Shown: positions 1 through 5,878 of the stretch, piece by piece | How the letters are laid out: every line of letters starts with the position of its first letter | How positions within the stretch are numbered: position 1 is the first letter of the stretch | NCBI GenBank assembly: GCA_011330645.1 | Contig: DRQB01000224.1 | Span: 1-8,774 of the forward strand | Origin: Campylobacterota bacterium | Lineage (GTDB): Bacteria > Campylobacterota > Campylobacteria > Campylobacterales > Sulfurovaceae | Direction: 5' to 3' | Length of the DNA stretch: 8,774 nucleotides | Program-made: the position numbers and the translations under genes | The notes under the pieces: generated by a model | The model's input: the letters and a program-made list of their open reading frames with translations, nothing else | What the model was told of the DNA's origin: nothing | Databases searched by the model: none

Positions 1-659
1 ACCCATTCCCCACGTATGGTGAGCTCTTTGAGCTGTGCGTTCAAAGATTTGGCTGTACCACGGTAGTAGTTTTGGTATTTTTTACTTATCTCTTTGGCTA
101 AAAAAAGTTCTCTATTTTCATCTATGGTTTCTACTTCATCCAAAAGCTTTTCCAAACGATGAGGAGACTCATAGAGTACGGTGTTATACCCATTATTCAT
201 CGCTTCTGCTAGTGCTGAAGCACGTTCTTTACCCTTGTGTGGTAAAAAAGCATAAAACAAAAACTTACCCTCTTCAAAGCCAGAGGCTGCGTATGCTGTA
301 GTTACGGCTGAAGCGCCAGGGAGTACATCATATTTTAGGTCATTTTCTTGTGCATACGCCACAAGCAACTGCCCAGGGTCAGAGATAACTGGCATACCTG
401 CATCACTCACATACACCACTTCTTTATCATTAAAAGTTTCACCAAATTCATCGAGTCTCTCTTGTCCATTATGTTCATTAAAACTATAGAACTCTGCATC
501 AGGGTACGTCATATCAAACCGCTCTTCAAGTAAGCGTAAAAGCCGTTTGGTCTGGCGTGTGTCTTCACACAAAAAGAGTGTTGCGCTTTCAAAAAGCTTC
601 ATCGCACGTATAGTAATGTCTTGAGGGTTTCCGATAGGAGTGGGGATAAATGTAATCAT
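1..659 (-). CDS. rsmI: 16S rRNA (cytidine-1402-2'-O)-methyltransferase RsmI, 3' end outside window
   Basis: The minus-strand frame is open from an ATG at 659 to the window edge, giving 219 codons. The protein begins MITFIPTPIGNPQDITIRA, the usual RsmI start (PTPIGN followed by D-I-T-x-R-A). It continues with LCEDTRQTKRLL (about residues 30-41), VYVSDAGMPVISDPG (about 82-96), DVLPGASAVTTA and YESPHRL, all family signatures of the tetrapyrrole-methylase fold. RsmI uses S-adenosylmethionine to 2'-O-methylate C1402 in the 16S rRNA decoding centre, acting in the cytosol on the 30S subunit. Relatives have about 275-290 residues, so roughly 60 C-terminal residues are missing here. AAAGG stands six bases before the ATG. 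The gene follows rpmE after 68 bp that hold a GC-rich hairpin, so it may be transcribed with rpmE at a reduced level. Identification is secure; only the far end is unseen. Confidence 0.95.
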   Translation of the reverse strand, partial: MITFIPTPIGNPQDITIRAMKLFESATLFLCEDTRQTKRLLRLLEERFDMTYPDAEFYSFNEHNGQERLDEFGETFNDKEVVYVSDAGMPVISDPGQLLVAYAQENDLKYDVLPGASAVTTAYAASGFEEGKFLFYAFLPHKGKERASALAEAMNNGYNTVLYESPHRLEKLLDEVETIDENRELFLAKEISKKYQNYYRGTAKSLNAQLKELTIRGEW

Positions 660-692
660 GAGGTGCCTTTAGGCAATAAATAAATGAAGAGT

Positions 693-708
693 GGGGACAG
701 ATGTCCCC
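693..708 (-). terminator. GC-rich hairpin between rpmE and rsmI
   Basis: GGGGAC and GTCCCC form a perfect six-base-pair stem around a four-base loop, 20 bases after the rpmE stop codon. No clear run of T follows it in the minus direction, where the next bases are ACTCTTCATTTATTT. It could be a leaky terminator that lowers rsmI expression relative to rpmE, or an mRNA 3'-end stabiliser. The stem is seen directly; the role is inferred. Confidence 0.4.
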
Positions 709-727
709 CAAAAGTATACGTGAAGTC

Positions 728-928
728 TTACGACAATTTATATTTGCTTTTAAATTTCTCAACTCTACCAGCAGCATCAAGAATTTTCTCAGAACCTGTA
801 AAGAATGGGTGACATTCATTACAAATATCGATACTCATCTCTGGCTTGTTTGACTTTGTTTCGAACTTGTTTCCACAAGCACATGTTACAGCACATTCTA
901 CGTAATCTGGGTGTATATCTTTTCTCAT
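728..928 (-). CDS. rpmE: 50S ribosomal protein L31, zinc-binding (C+) type
   Basis: This 66-residue protein has the full length and pattern of bacterial L31: the start MRKDIHPDY, then C16-A-C18, C36-N-E-C39, HPFFTG (40-45) and a basic C-terminus. L31 sits on the central protuberance of the 50S subunit and forms a bridge to the 30S. The four cysteines mark the zinc-carrying paralogue, as opposed to the cysteine-free form expressed under zinc limitation; a zinc-free paralogue, if any, lies outside this window. AAAGG stands seven bases before the ATG. The gene has its own TATAAT box at 1051-1056 and a long leader. It lies between rsmE and rsmI, an order that matches my memory of Campylobacter and Helicobacter genomes. 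Confidence 0.97.
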   Translation of the reverse strand: MRKDIHPDYVECAVTCACGNKFETKSNKPEMSIDICNECHPFFTGSEKILDAAGRVEKFKSKYKLS

Positions 929-1050
929 TGTTTAACCTTTAGTTAGTTTTTTTGTGTGTCAGGTAACTAGCCTGCTCTAGCCTATAGCTCTTCCTTTTTT
1001 TTCAAAAAGTGTCGTTGCAACAGTCTTGCTGAGACAACAATTAAGGCAGA

Positions 1051-1056
1051 ATTATA
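1051..1056 (-). promoter_or_regulatory. -10 element of the rpmE promoter
   Basis: The minus strand reads CGATATAATTC, a perfect TATAAT, starting 20 bases after the rsmE stop codon. Initiation near 1044 would give a leader of about 115 nt before rpmE, long for these compact operons. No convincing -35 is seen, which is normal for Campylobacterota sigma-70 promoters. Confidence 0.6.
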
Positions 1057-1075
1057 TCGAAAAAGGTTTAAATTT

Positions 1076-1744
1076 TTATAAAAGTAATTTAGATGCCACC
1101 GCACAGACAGCACTTTCACTCTTTAACACTAAAGGTGTATCAAATCCTACAATATCCTCGTGATTAAAAAGTGCCACTTCATCTTCATGAAAGCCGCCTT
1201 CACAGCCTATGACTATGGTATCGACAGTGCTAGTACCTATAAAGTTTTTTTCTGAAAAGTTAAGCATCTTACTGTGGGGGTACTTTGCTAAGAATTGTGG
1301 TAAATCTTCTGACATTTCTAGTTTCATCATCTGACTTCTTCCAGACTGTTGCGAAGAGTTGAGCAAGATTTTTTCCAAACGTTTAAAATCCAGTTTGAAA
1401 CTTTTTTGTGAGCGTTTACAGTAGATGAACGTAATCTTCTCTACACCCATTTCATTGAGGGAAGGTAGTACCTTCTCAACACTTTTAGGGTCTATAACGC
1501 ACCAACCTATATGCAGAGAATGTTTTGCTTTTATTTTAAGTGTACTACTCTCTTGTAAAGCCAACATCGCAGAACGCTTATCCATAAAAGTAATGAGATA
1601 GCGATGAAGTAATCCATCTTCTAAATTACGTAAATAAAGGGTATCACCCTCTTTATGTCTACGTACCTTGAAGATGTAACGATGATCGTCTCCCTCTAGT
1701 GTAAGTTGAGGGGTTCCTGACTGTGAATTATAGAGATATAACAC
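1076..1744 (-). CDS. rsmE: 16S rRNA (uracil-1498-N3)-methyltransferase RsmE
   Basis: This 222-residue protein matches RsmE, a SPOUT-class enzyme that uses S-adenosylmethionine to N3-methylate U1498 of 16S rRNA in assembled 30S subunits. The N-terminal PUA-like part carries HRYIFKVRRHKEGD (21-34), the family's H-x(4)-VLR-x(3)-GD signature. The knotted C-terminal domain has SQQSGRS (131-137), the binding-loop motif IVIGCEGGFHEDEV (177-190) and LVLKSESAVCAVASKL (205-220). The start is GTG, preceded by AAAGG at six bases. Both lie inside the last codons of the upstream membrane protein gene, a 17-bp overlap that implies translational coupling. It is slightly shorter than the E. coli enzyme (243 residues). 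Identification is firm from the motifs. Confidence 0.93.
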   Translation of the reverse strand: MLYLYNSQSGTPQLTLEGDDHRYIFKVRRHKEGDTLYLRNLEDGLLHRYLITFMDKRSAMLALQESSTLKIKAKHSLHIGWCVIDPKSVEKVLPSLNEMGVEKITFIYCKRSQKSFKLDFKRLEKILLNSSQQSGRSQMMKLEMSEDLPQFLAKYPHSKMLNFSEKNFIGTSTVDTIVIGCEGGFHEDEVALFNHEDIVGFDTPLVLKSESAVCAVASKLLL

Positions 1745-2153
1745 CCTTAGCCTTTAATACCATCAAGACTACCATCACTGCTACAAGTAATATTTGTAAG
1801 ATAGAAATCTTCAAAAAAGCACTTTTAAGTACTTTAAAGGTATCTGTATTCTGTAGGTTTGCCACTTTAATGAGCTTATATTTTTTAATTTCTATATACA
1901 TCATCACTGCCCAGAGAACAACCATGATAATAGTACTTAATGCCCAACCTAAATCTCCTGTAAAAACAGCAACTAACCCTGCAAAAGCAATCATCGTAGC
2001 AATAGCTTGAAATATCATCGTATAAATAAAACTTGCTTTTTTAAAACCTTCTGGTTTTTTTACCATGATTGGGATAAAAAGTCCTGCTACCAAAAATCCT
2101 AAAAATACTTTTACCAATATACTGTGTACTGCCAACATCTGTGTGACTTCCAT
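1728..2153 (-). CDS. Four-helix inner membrane protein of unknown function
   Basis: I do not recognise a named family for this 141-residue protein. Four hydrophobic segments are visible at about residues 12-31, 43-64, 70-87 and 114-133. A positively charged stretch (IEIKKYKLIK, 87-96) and a polar loop (97-113) lie between helices 3 and 4. His10 at the head of helix 1 and Trp70 and Trp81 in helix 3 are the few residues that could matter for a cofactor, but no haem or metal motif is evident. AAGG stands seven bases before the ATG. A TATAAT box 34-39 bases upstream makes it the first gene of the operon, and its end overlaps the rsmE start by 17 bp. Genes of this size and topology occur in other Campylobacterota, to my recollection without an assigned role. 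Confidence 0.75.
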   Translation of the reverse strand: MEVTQMLAVHSILVKVFLGFLVAGLFIPIMVKKPEGFKKASFIYTMIFQAIATMIAFAGLVAVFTGDLGWALSTIIMVVLWAVMMYIEIKKYKLIKVANLQNTDTFKVLKSAFLKISILQILLVAVMVVLMVLKAKGVISL

Positions 2154-2186
2154 ATTAATTCCTTAATTTTGTTTGTTTAAAAGTGG

Positions 2187-2192
2187 ATTATA
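2187..2192 (-). promoter_or_regulatory. -10 element for the membrane protein-rsmE operon
   Basis: The minus strand reads GGGTATAATCC. Initiation near 2180 would leave a leader of about 27 nt with AAGG just before the start codon. It lies 11 bases from the opposing -10 element of moeA. Confidence 0.6.
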
Positions 2193-2203
2193 CCCTAATT
2201 TGT

Positions 2204-2209
2204 TATAAT
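2204..2209 (+). promoter_or_regulatory. Extended -10 element of the moeA promoter
   Basis: TGTTATAATC contains TATAAT with a TG one base upstream, the extended -10 arrangement. Initiation near 2216 would give a leader of about 22 nt. AAAAGG at 2226-2231 is the ribosome binding site, six bases before the ATG. Confidence 0.65.
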
Positions 2210-2237
2210 CATCTTAACTAAAATTAAAAGGTTAAAC

Positions 2238-3458
2238 ATGCCTGTTTCCATCATAGAAGCCCTAGACATTATTGCGTCAAAAATCCCAACTTTAGATAGT
2301 GAAATTATCCCCATAGAAGATGCTGTGGGGCGTGTTGTCTCAGAAGAGTACATCGCACGTTTTGATTTACCTCGTTTCAATAATTCTGCCATGGATGGAT
2401 ATGCTGTCAAAGTACCAGATGCCAATACCGTCGTAACGTGTACAGAAGTCATCTATGCAGGCGATAATCCTAATATGACACTGGTCCAAGGGCATGCAGT
2501 TAAGATTATGACTGGTGCCCCTATCCCCAAGGGATGTGAAGCGGTTGTACCTATTGAAAATGTAAAAGTAGAAAATCAAAAAATAACACTTCCCTCGCAG
2601 ATAGAAAACAATGCGTTCATACGTATGGCAGGAGAAGATATCAAAAGTGGTACTGTTTTTCTGCATGCAGGCGAAAAAATTAATGCCTATACCATTGCAT
2701 CACTTGCAAGTCAAGGGATAACACATGTACGCGTCATACGACAAATTAAAGTAGCTATATTTGGAACAGGAGATGAACTCAAACCTCATTTTGAAAAAAT
2801 AGAAGCCCATCAACTCTATAATTCAAATAGTCCTATGTTTTTGACACGTTCAAAAGATTTAGGTTGTGATGTACGCTTTGTACGTACCTCTGCCGATACT
2901 TTAGAAGCGTTAGAATCTTCTATCCGTTCAACACTTGATGCAGATATTATTATTACCTCTGGTGGGGTGAGTGTCGGAGACAAAGACTTTACAAAAGAAG
3001 CGTTTACCAACTTAGGGATGCAACTACTTATCAATACCATTGATATTAAGCCTGGAAAACCTACCTTAATTGGAACTATTGGAAAAACAACTGTAATCAA
3101 TTTGCCTGGAAATCCTCTTGCTTCTATGGTCAATTATGAGTTGTTTATCCGTGCTATTATTCGCAAGATGGCTGGACAAAAAGAACATTATCATGCCACA
3201 ATCACAACACAACTTAAAAATGATTTTTCTGTAAGAGGGGGGAAATATACTGTCGTTCTGGGGAAATTTGATGGGCAGAGTTTTGAACCACTTAAACCTC
3301 AAATGCCAGGGATGGTCTCTCCTATGCAAAAAGCTGATGGATTGATACTCATTACGCCAAATGTAACAGTATTGTCAAAAGGAACTGCGGTAAAGATGCT
3401 ACCAATAAAGTGGGAATTTTGTTCTGATAAAAAAGAGGATGTATTTACTTCAATGTAA
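2238..3458 (+). CDS. moeA: Molybdopterin molybdenumtransferase MoeA
   Basis: MoeA inserts molybdate into adenylylated molybdopterin (MPT-AMP), the last step of molybdenum cofactor synthesis, in the cytosol. The 406-residue length is typical. Visible family signatures, in order, are RFNNSAMDGYAV (46-57, with Asp53 matching a conserved active-site Asp), MTGAPIPKGCEAVVP (91-105), RMAGEDIKSG (129-138), GTGDEL (176-181), ITSGGVSVGDKDF (239-251), IKPGKPT (270-276) and INLPGNPLASMVNYE (287-301). The conserved acidic residues, including Asp134 in GED and Glu180 in GDE, are present. The gene stands alone on the plus strand between minus-strand genes, with its own promoter, and no molybdoenzyme lies beside it. 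The Mo cofactor would serve enzymes elsewhere, such as periplasmic nitrate reductase or formate dehydrogenase. Campylobacterota often carry more than one moeA copy, so this may be one of two. Confidence 0.95.
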   Translation: MPVSIIEALDIIASKIPTLDSEIIPIEDAVGRVVSEEYIARFDLPRFNNSAMDGYAVKVPDANTVVTCTEVIYAGDNPNMTLVQGHAVKIMTGAPIPKGCEAVVPIENVKVENQKITLPSQIENNAFIRMAGEDIKSGTVFLHAGEKINAYTIASLASQGITHVRVIRQIKVAIFGTGDELKPHFEKIEAHQLYNSNSPMFLTRSKDLGCDVRFVRTSADTLEALESSIRSTLDADIIITSGGVSVGDKDFTKEAFTNLGMQLLINTIDIKPGKPTLIGTIGKTTVINLPGNPLASMVNYELFIRAIIRKMAGQKEHYHATITTQLKNDFSVRGGKYTVVLGKFDGQSFEPLKPQMPGMVSPMQKADGLILITPNVTVLSKGTAVKMLPIKWEFCSDKKEDVFTSM

Positions 3459-3469
3459 AATGGGATTTA

Positions 3470-3513
3470 CTCAGGGGGAAATGCCCCTAAGCTCACCCCA
3501 AAGAGAGTCTCTT
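3470..3513. terminator. Two hairpins between the convergent moeA and cytochrome genes
   Basis: The 53 bp between the two stop codons hold AGGGG/CCCCT (3473-3488, loop of six; two further pairs are possible beyond a mismatch, 3470-3491) and AAGAG/CTCTT (3501-3513, loop of three, reaching into the cytochrome stop codon). Neither is followed by a good T run on either strand, so termination may be Rho-dependent or merely aided by these structures. The placement between convergent genes supports a bidirectional role. Confidence 0.45.
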
Positions 3514-4165
3514 ATAGACTTGAGATGTATTCAGAAACTGCTTTGATATCTTCATCACTCATTGCCGCTACTTGACCTTTCATAAGCATACCCATACCAG
3601 CTACATTTCTTGTACCTGCTTTGTATGCTGCCAATTTACTTTCTAAATCAGCTGCCGATTCTCCTGCAATGATTGCCGATTTTCCAAGTGCTTTCGTTTT
3701 ACCATCTGCACCATGACATCCCGCACATTTAGCAAATGCTGCTTTTCCTGCTGCATTATCACTTACAGCTGCACTTGCTGTTTCTTTTACAGAATCTACA
3801 GCATTAGACGCTGCTTCTTTTGCTGCCTCTGTTGTTGCCGCTGCTCTTTCTTTAAGTGCTGCTGCTGCATCTGCTGCTTTTGTTGCTGCTGCTTCTTTCA
3901 ATTCTGTTGCTTTATCTGCTGCCGCTGCTGCAACTTTTTCTGCTTCTGCTTTCGCTGCTGCTGCAACTTCTGATGCCTTAGCTTTTGCTGCTTCTGCTGC
4001 TTCACTTGCTGCTGCTTTTGTTGCATCTACAGCATTAGATGTTGTCTCTTTTACTGTCTCTGTTGCTGCTGTTGCAGCATCAGTTGCTGCTTTTTTTGTT
4101 TCTTCTCCACATGCCGTAAACAACACAGTTGCTGCTACGAGTGAAAGTAATGTAATTTTTCTCAT
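3512..4165 (-). CDS. Lipid-anchored class I cytochrome c on a long Ala/Lys/Glu-rich stalk
   Basis: This 217-residue protein has three parts. Residues 1-19 form a lipoprotein signal with lipobox LFTAC, so Cys19 should be lipidated and the protein exported. Residues about 28-138 are a low-complexity, charged, alanine-rich helix. Residues about 139-217 are a small cytochrome c domain with KCAGCH (haem-binding Cys147, Cys150 and His151), a likely Met axial ligand among Met191, Met193 and Met195, and a C-terminal helix (MSDEDIKAVSEYISSL). The haem domain resembles single-haem electron carriers of the c553 type. The stalk is odd: Lys recurs at 39, 50, 61, 72, 105, 116 and 127, all in one 11-residue register, as in LEA-like helices. 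Gly follows Cys19, so the E. coli inner-membrane retention signal (Asp at +2) is absent. It is preceded by AAGGA and a TATAAT box and is probably a single-gene unit. The electron partner is not known. Confidence 0.85.
   Translation of the reverse strand: MRKITLLSLVAATVLFTACGEETKKAATDAATAATETVKETTSNAVDATKAAASEAAEAAKAKASEVAAAAKAEAEKVAAAAADKATELKEAAATKAADAAAALKERAAATTEAAKEAASNAVDSVKETASAAVSDNAAGKAAFAKCAGCHGADGKTKALGKSAIIAGESAADLESKLAAYKAGTRNVAGMGMLMKGQVAAMSDEDIKAVSEYISSL
3795..4069 (-). repeat. Repeat pair inside the cytochrome stalk coding region
   Basis: Positions 3795-3838 and 4026-4069 align at 37 of 44 bases, 231 bp (77 codons, seven 11-residue units) apart. They encode closely similar segments that share S-N-A-V-D (residues 43-47 and 120-124). 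The stalk probably grew by internal duplication of 11-codon blocks. Confidence 0.65.
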
Positions 4166-4192
4166 TCTATTTCCTTATATTTTAGATAGAAC

Positions 4193-4198
4193 ATTATA
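4193..4198 (-). promoter_or_regulatory. -10 element of the cytochrome c gene
   Basis: The minus strand reads TTTAGTATAATG. Initiation near 4186 gives a leader of about 20 nt containing AAGGA, six bases before the ATG. No terminator hairpin is visible between queD and this promoter, so some read-through from queD is possible. Confidence 0.55.
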
Positions 4199-4225
4199 CT
4201 AAATCTTTCTATTGTACTTTCTTAC

Positions 4226-4807
4226 TTATACTTTTTTTGGATTGATAATCGACTGCTTTGATAATAGTTTTTCCCATACTAAAACATCACTCCATTCACT
4301 TTGAACTTGTGCAGAGAAGACAATATCTTCCAAGGCAATTTTTCCCATCAACTCAGAATGTGCATCAGCATGAAAACCTTGTGCATATCCTGTCTCTGTT
4401 TCATGCACGATAATACTATGTAAAGTAACTTCACGTTCTCCATTTTGCATATGTGTACAAGCCAACACACGTTCTACTATCAGATAAATAACACGTGAAA
4501 ATTGCTCCGCGGAGGGAGAGACAGGAAGTTCAATCCATCGATTGGAATAGGTCTTCATCGCCTCTCTATATTTCGTATCATCTCTACTCCAGAGTGTAAT
4601 GGCATGGTCAAATGAATCTATGAGGTCTTTAATAGTACGTTTAGTAAGTCCAAAGTCATATACCATCTGCCCATCATCAAGATAGTTAGACTCTAGTAAT
4701 ACTTCTATTTTATAAGAATGTCCATGAATATTTTCAGAACAACGTCGTGTGGTACAGTCACGCACAATATGTGCATTTTCAAATTTAAAAAGTTTACGAA
4801 TTAACAT
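4226..4807 (-). CDS. queD: 6-carboxy-5,6,7,8-tetrahydropterin synthase (QueD)
   Basis: QueD converts dihydroneopterin triphosphate to 6-carboxytetrahydropterin, the first committed step towards preQ0 and the tRNA base queuosine. The 193-residue protein has the PTPS-fold pattern: zinc ligands His13 (FENAHIV) and His28/His30 (NIHGHSY), nearby Cys23 as the likely catalytic cysteine, MVYDFG (48-53), the Asp67-His68 pair in SFDHAITL, SAEQFSR (99-105) and HETETGYA (135-142) with the substrate-binding Glu. Cys23 is one residue further from HGH than in the E. coli enzyme, and Cys18 is a second candidate. It is longer than E. coli QueD (about 120 residues) owing to an internal loop and a C-terminal extension, which I recall as typical of Campylobacterota forms. 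AAGGA precedes the ATG by five bases. Other queuosine genes are not in view. Confidence 0.9.
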   Translation of the reverse strand: MLIRKLFKFENAHIVRDCTTRRCSENIHGHSYKIEVLLESNYLDDGQMVYDFGLTKRTIKDLIDSFDHAITLWSRDDTKYREAMKTYSNRWIELPVSPSAEQFSRVIYLIVERVLACTHMQNGEREVTLHSIIVHETETGYAQGFHADAHSELMGKIALEDIVFSAQVQSEWSDVLVWEKLLSKQSIINPKKV

Positions 4808-4867
4808 GTGTATCCTTAATTAGGAGTCTATATCTCTGATTTTAACACAGCTAACTTAAGGGCACCT

Positions 4868-4873
4868 ATTATA
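4868..4873 (-). promoter_or_regulatory. -10 element of the queD promoter
   Basis: The minus strand reads CTCTTATAATAGG, a perfect TATAAT, directly after the flavin reductase-like gene. Initiation near 4861 would give a leader of about 54 nt for queD. This suggests queD is expressed at least partly apart from the upstream operon. Confidence 0.5.
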
Positions 4874-4875
4874 AG

Positions 4876-4894
4876 AGATGCCTTTAAGGCATCT
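4876..4894 (-). terminator. Hairpin spanning the stop codon of the flavin reductase-like gene
   Basis: AGATGCC and GGCATCT form a perfect seven-base-pair stem with a five-base loop that contains the TAA stop codon. No T run follows; the next bases are CTTATAAT, the queD -10 element. It could be a weak terminator or a 3'-end stabiliser for the operon mRNA. Confidence 0.4.
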
Positions 4895-5480
4895 TGGGTG
4901 CATCCACTTCATTACCTAAAAATGCATAGCTTTTCCCTATGCGAGCCACAGGCTTAAAGGCGATAGTAAGCCGCTCTTTGTCTGTAATGACCTCATCATC
5001 TACAAACATTTGATGTACATTTAACACCAGTGGTATAGTGCTACCACCACCTAAGTCTATCTCTTGGTTTAGTTCACAATAATATGCTACAGGTGCAGAT
5101 GTTATACGTGGAGGGAAATCTACATTTTCCTGTGTCGTTTCAATATTGAAGCTCAGTGCTTCGCTCTCTTCATGTAAAAGAGACTGTGAAGAGAGATGCA
5201 TTTTTTCTAAATCTTTCTCTTCTACCATACAGATGGTACATTTTTTATGTTTACGTATATTCGCAAGGGTATCTTTGGGTGTACCGTCTGCCTTGTGTCC
5301 CACAGAAATAAGTACAGATGCCGGATCTGAAGACAACCCGATAAAATAAGAAAATGGCGCAATATTCACAACACCCTCATCTTCCGTCACTACCCATGCT
5401 ATGGGTCTAGGGATAATGGTTTGTGCCATCAATTTATAGGTTTCATTTACTTTGGTGTCAGTTTTTAAATCAAATAACAT
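4884..5480 (-). CDS. Flavin reductase-like FMN-binding split-barrel protein
   Basis: This 198-residue protein belongs to the flavin reductase-like (DIM6/NTAB) family, small cytosolic FMN proteins. Visible signatures are TIIPRPIAWVVT (21-32), VNIAPFSYFIGLSSDP (38-53), the FMN-contacting GTPKDTLANI (66-75) and the C-terminal FKPVARIGKSYAFLG (175-189). Members reduce flavin with NAD(P)H or serve as electron-transfer flavoproteins; the substrate cannot be told from sequence. No rubredoxin or Fe-S domain is fused to it. AAGGAG stands about six bases before the ATG and overlaps the end of the Nfu gene, only 2 bp upstream, so the two are almost certainly cotranscribed and coupled. Its place after an Fe-S scaffold gene and a NifX-domain regulator suggests a redox or iron-related role, which is inference. 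Confidence 0.85.
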   Translation of the reverse strand: MLFDLKTDTKVNETYKLMAQTIIPRPIAWVVTEDEGVVNIAPFSYFIGLSSDPASVLISVGHKADGTPKDTLANIRKHKKCTICMVEEKDLEKMHLSSQSLLHEESEALSFNIETTQENVDFPPRITSAPVAYYCELNQEIDLGGGSTIPLVLNVHQMFVDDEVITDKERLTIAFKPVARIGKSYAFLGNEVDAPKMP

Positions 5481-5482
5481 TT

Positions 5483-5860
5483 TTACTCCTTTTCGTCCAT
5501 ATCTTTTTTCTGAAAGATATTTTTCACTTTATCCCATACACTTATCTCTTCGATCTCTTCTGCTGGCTCATATTCTTCTTCTGTATAAACTGATTCAGGA
5601 AGTATATTTTCAGGTGTACCATCTACATTAATAACCTCTAATTCAGGGTGAATAAGCTCTCTAAGTTTTTTCTGTACCACCATTTTAGTTGTCATCAAAC
5701 TCATACTACATCCATGACATGCTCCAGTAAGTTCAATATACACTTTCCCATCTTTTGTCCCAAGTAATCTAATAGCTCCACCATGAGACTCTACATATTC
5801 ATTAACTGTAGGCAAATGATGTTTCACCGCTTGATAAATATCTTCATCTGAGAATGTCAT
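5483..5860 (-). CDS. NifU C-terminal domain (Nfu-type) Fe-S scaffold protein with acidic tail
   Basis: Residues about 8-85 form a NifU C-terminal domain: a helix ending in PTVNEYVESHGGAIRLLG, then VYIELTGACHGCSMS with the Cys48-x-x-Cys51 pair that binds an Fe-S cluster between two subunits, then the helix MTTKMVVQKKLRELIHPEL. Nfu proteins assemble or carry 4Fe-4S clusters to client enzymes in the cytosol. The 125-residue protein is about 35 residues longer than the stand-alone homologues I recall from Campylobacter and Helicobacter. The extra tail (about 88-125) is strongly acidic (TEEEYEPAEEIEEI) and ends in a short amphipathic segment with Trp109 and Lys/Phe residues. AAAGGA precedes the ATG by six bases. 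It follows the small membrane protein gene by 18 bp, in one operon. The domain call is secure; the client proteins are unknown. Confidence 0.88.
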   Translation of the reverse strand: MTFSDEDIYQAVKHHLPTVNEYVESHGGAIRLLGTKDGKVYIELTGACHGCSMSLMTTKMVVQKKLRELIHPELEVINVDGTPENILPESVYTEEEYEPAEEIEEISVWDKVKNIFQKKDMDEKE

Positions 5861-5878
5861 AAAGATCCTTTATTTGAT

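Noticed and set aside
35..533. Two plus-strand frames opposite rsmI
   Set aside because: Both lie antisense to the continuous RsmI reading frame and have no coding features.
589..819. 76-codon minus-strand frame overlapping rpmE and the rsmI start
   Set aside because: It shares coordinates with two confidently identified genes in another frame and shows no motif.
3713..3973. Cysteine- and phenylalanine-rich 86-codon plus-strand frame
   Set aside because: It is the antisense of the GCW-rich alanine codons of the cytochrome stalk; its composition follows from that and it has no ribosome binding site.
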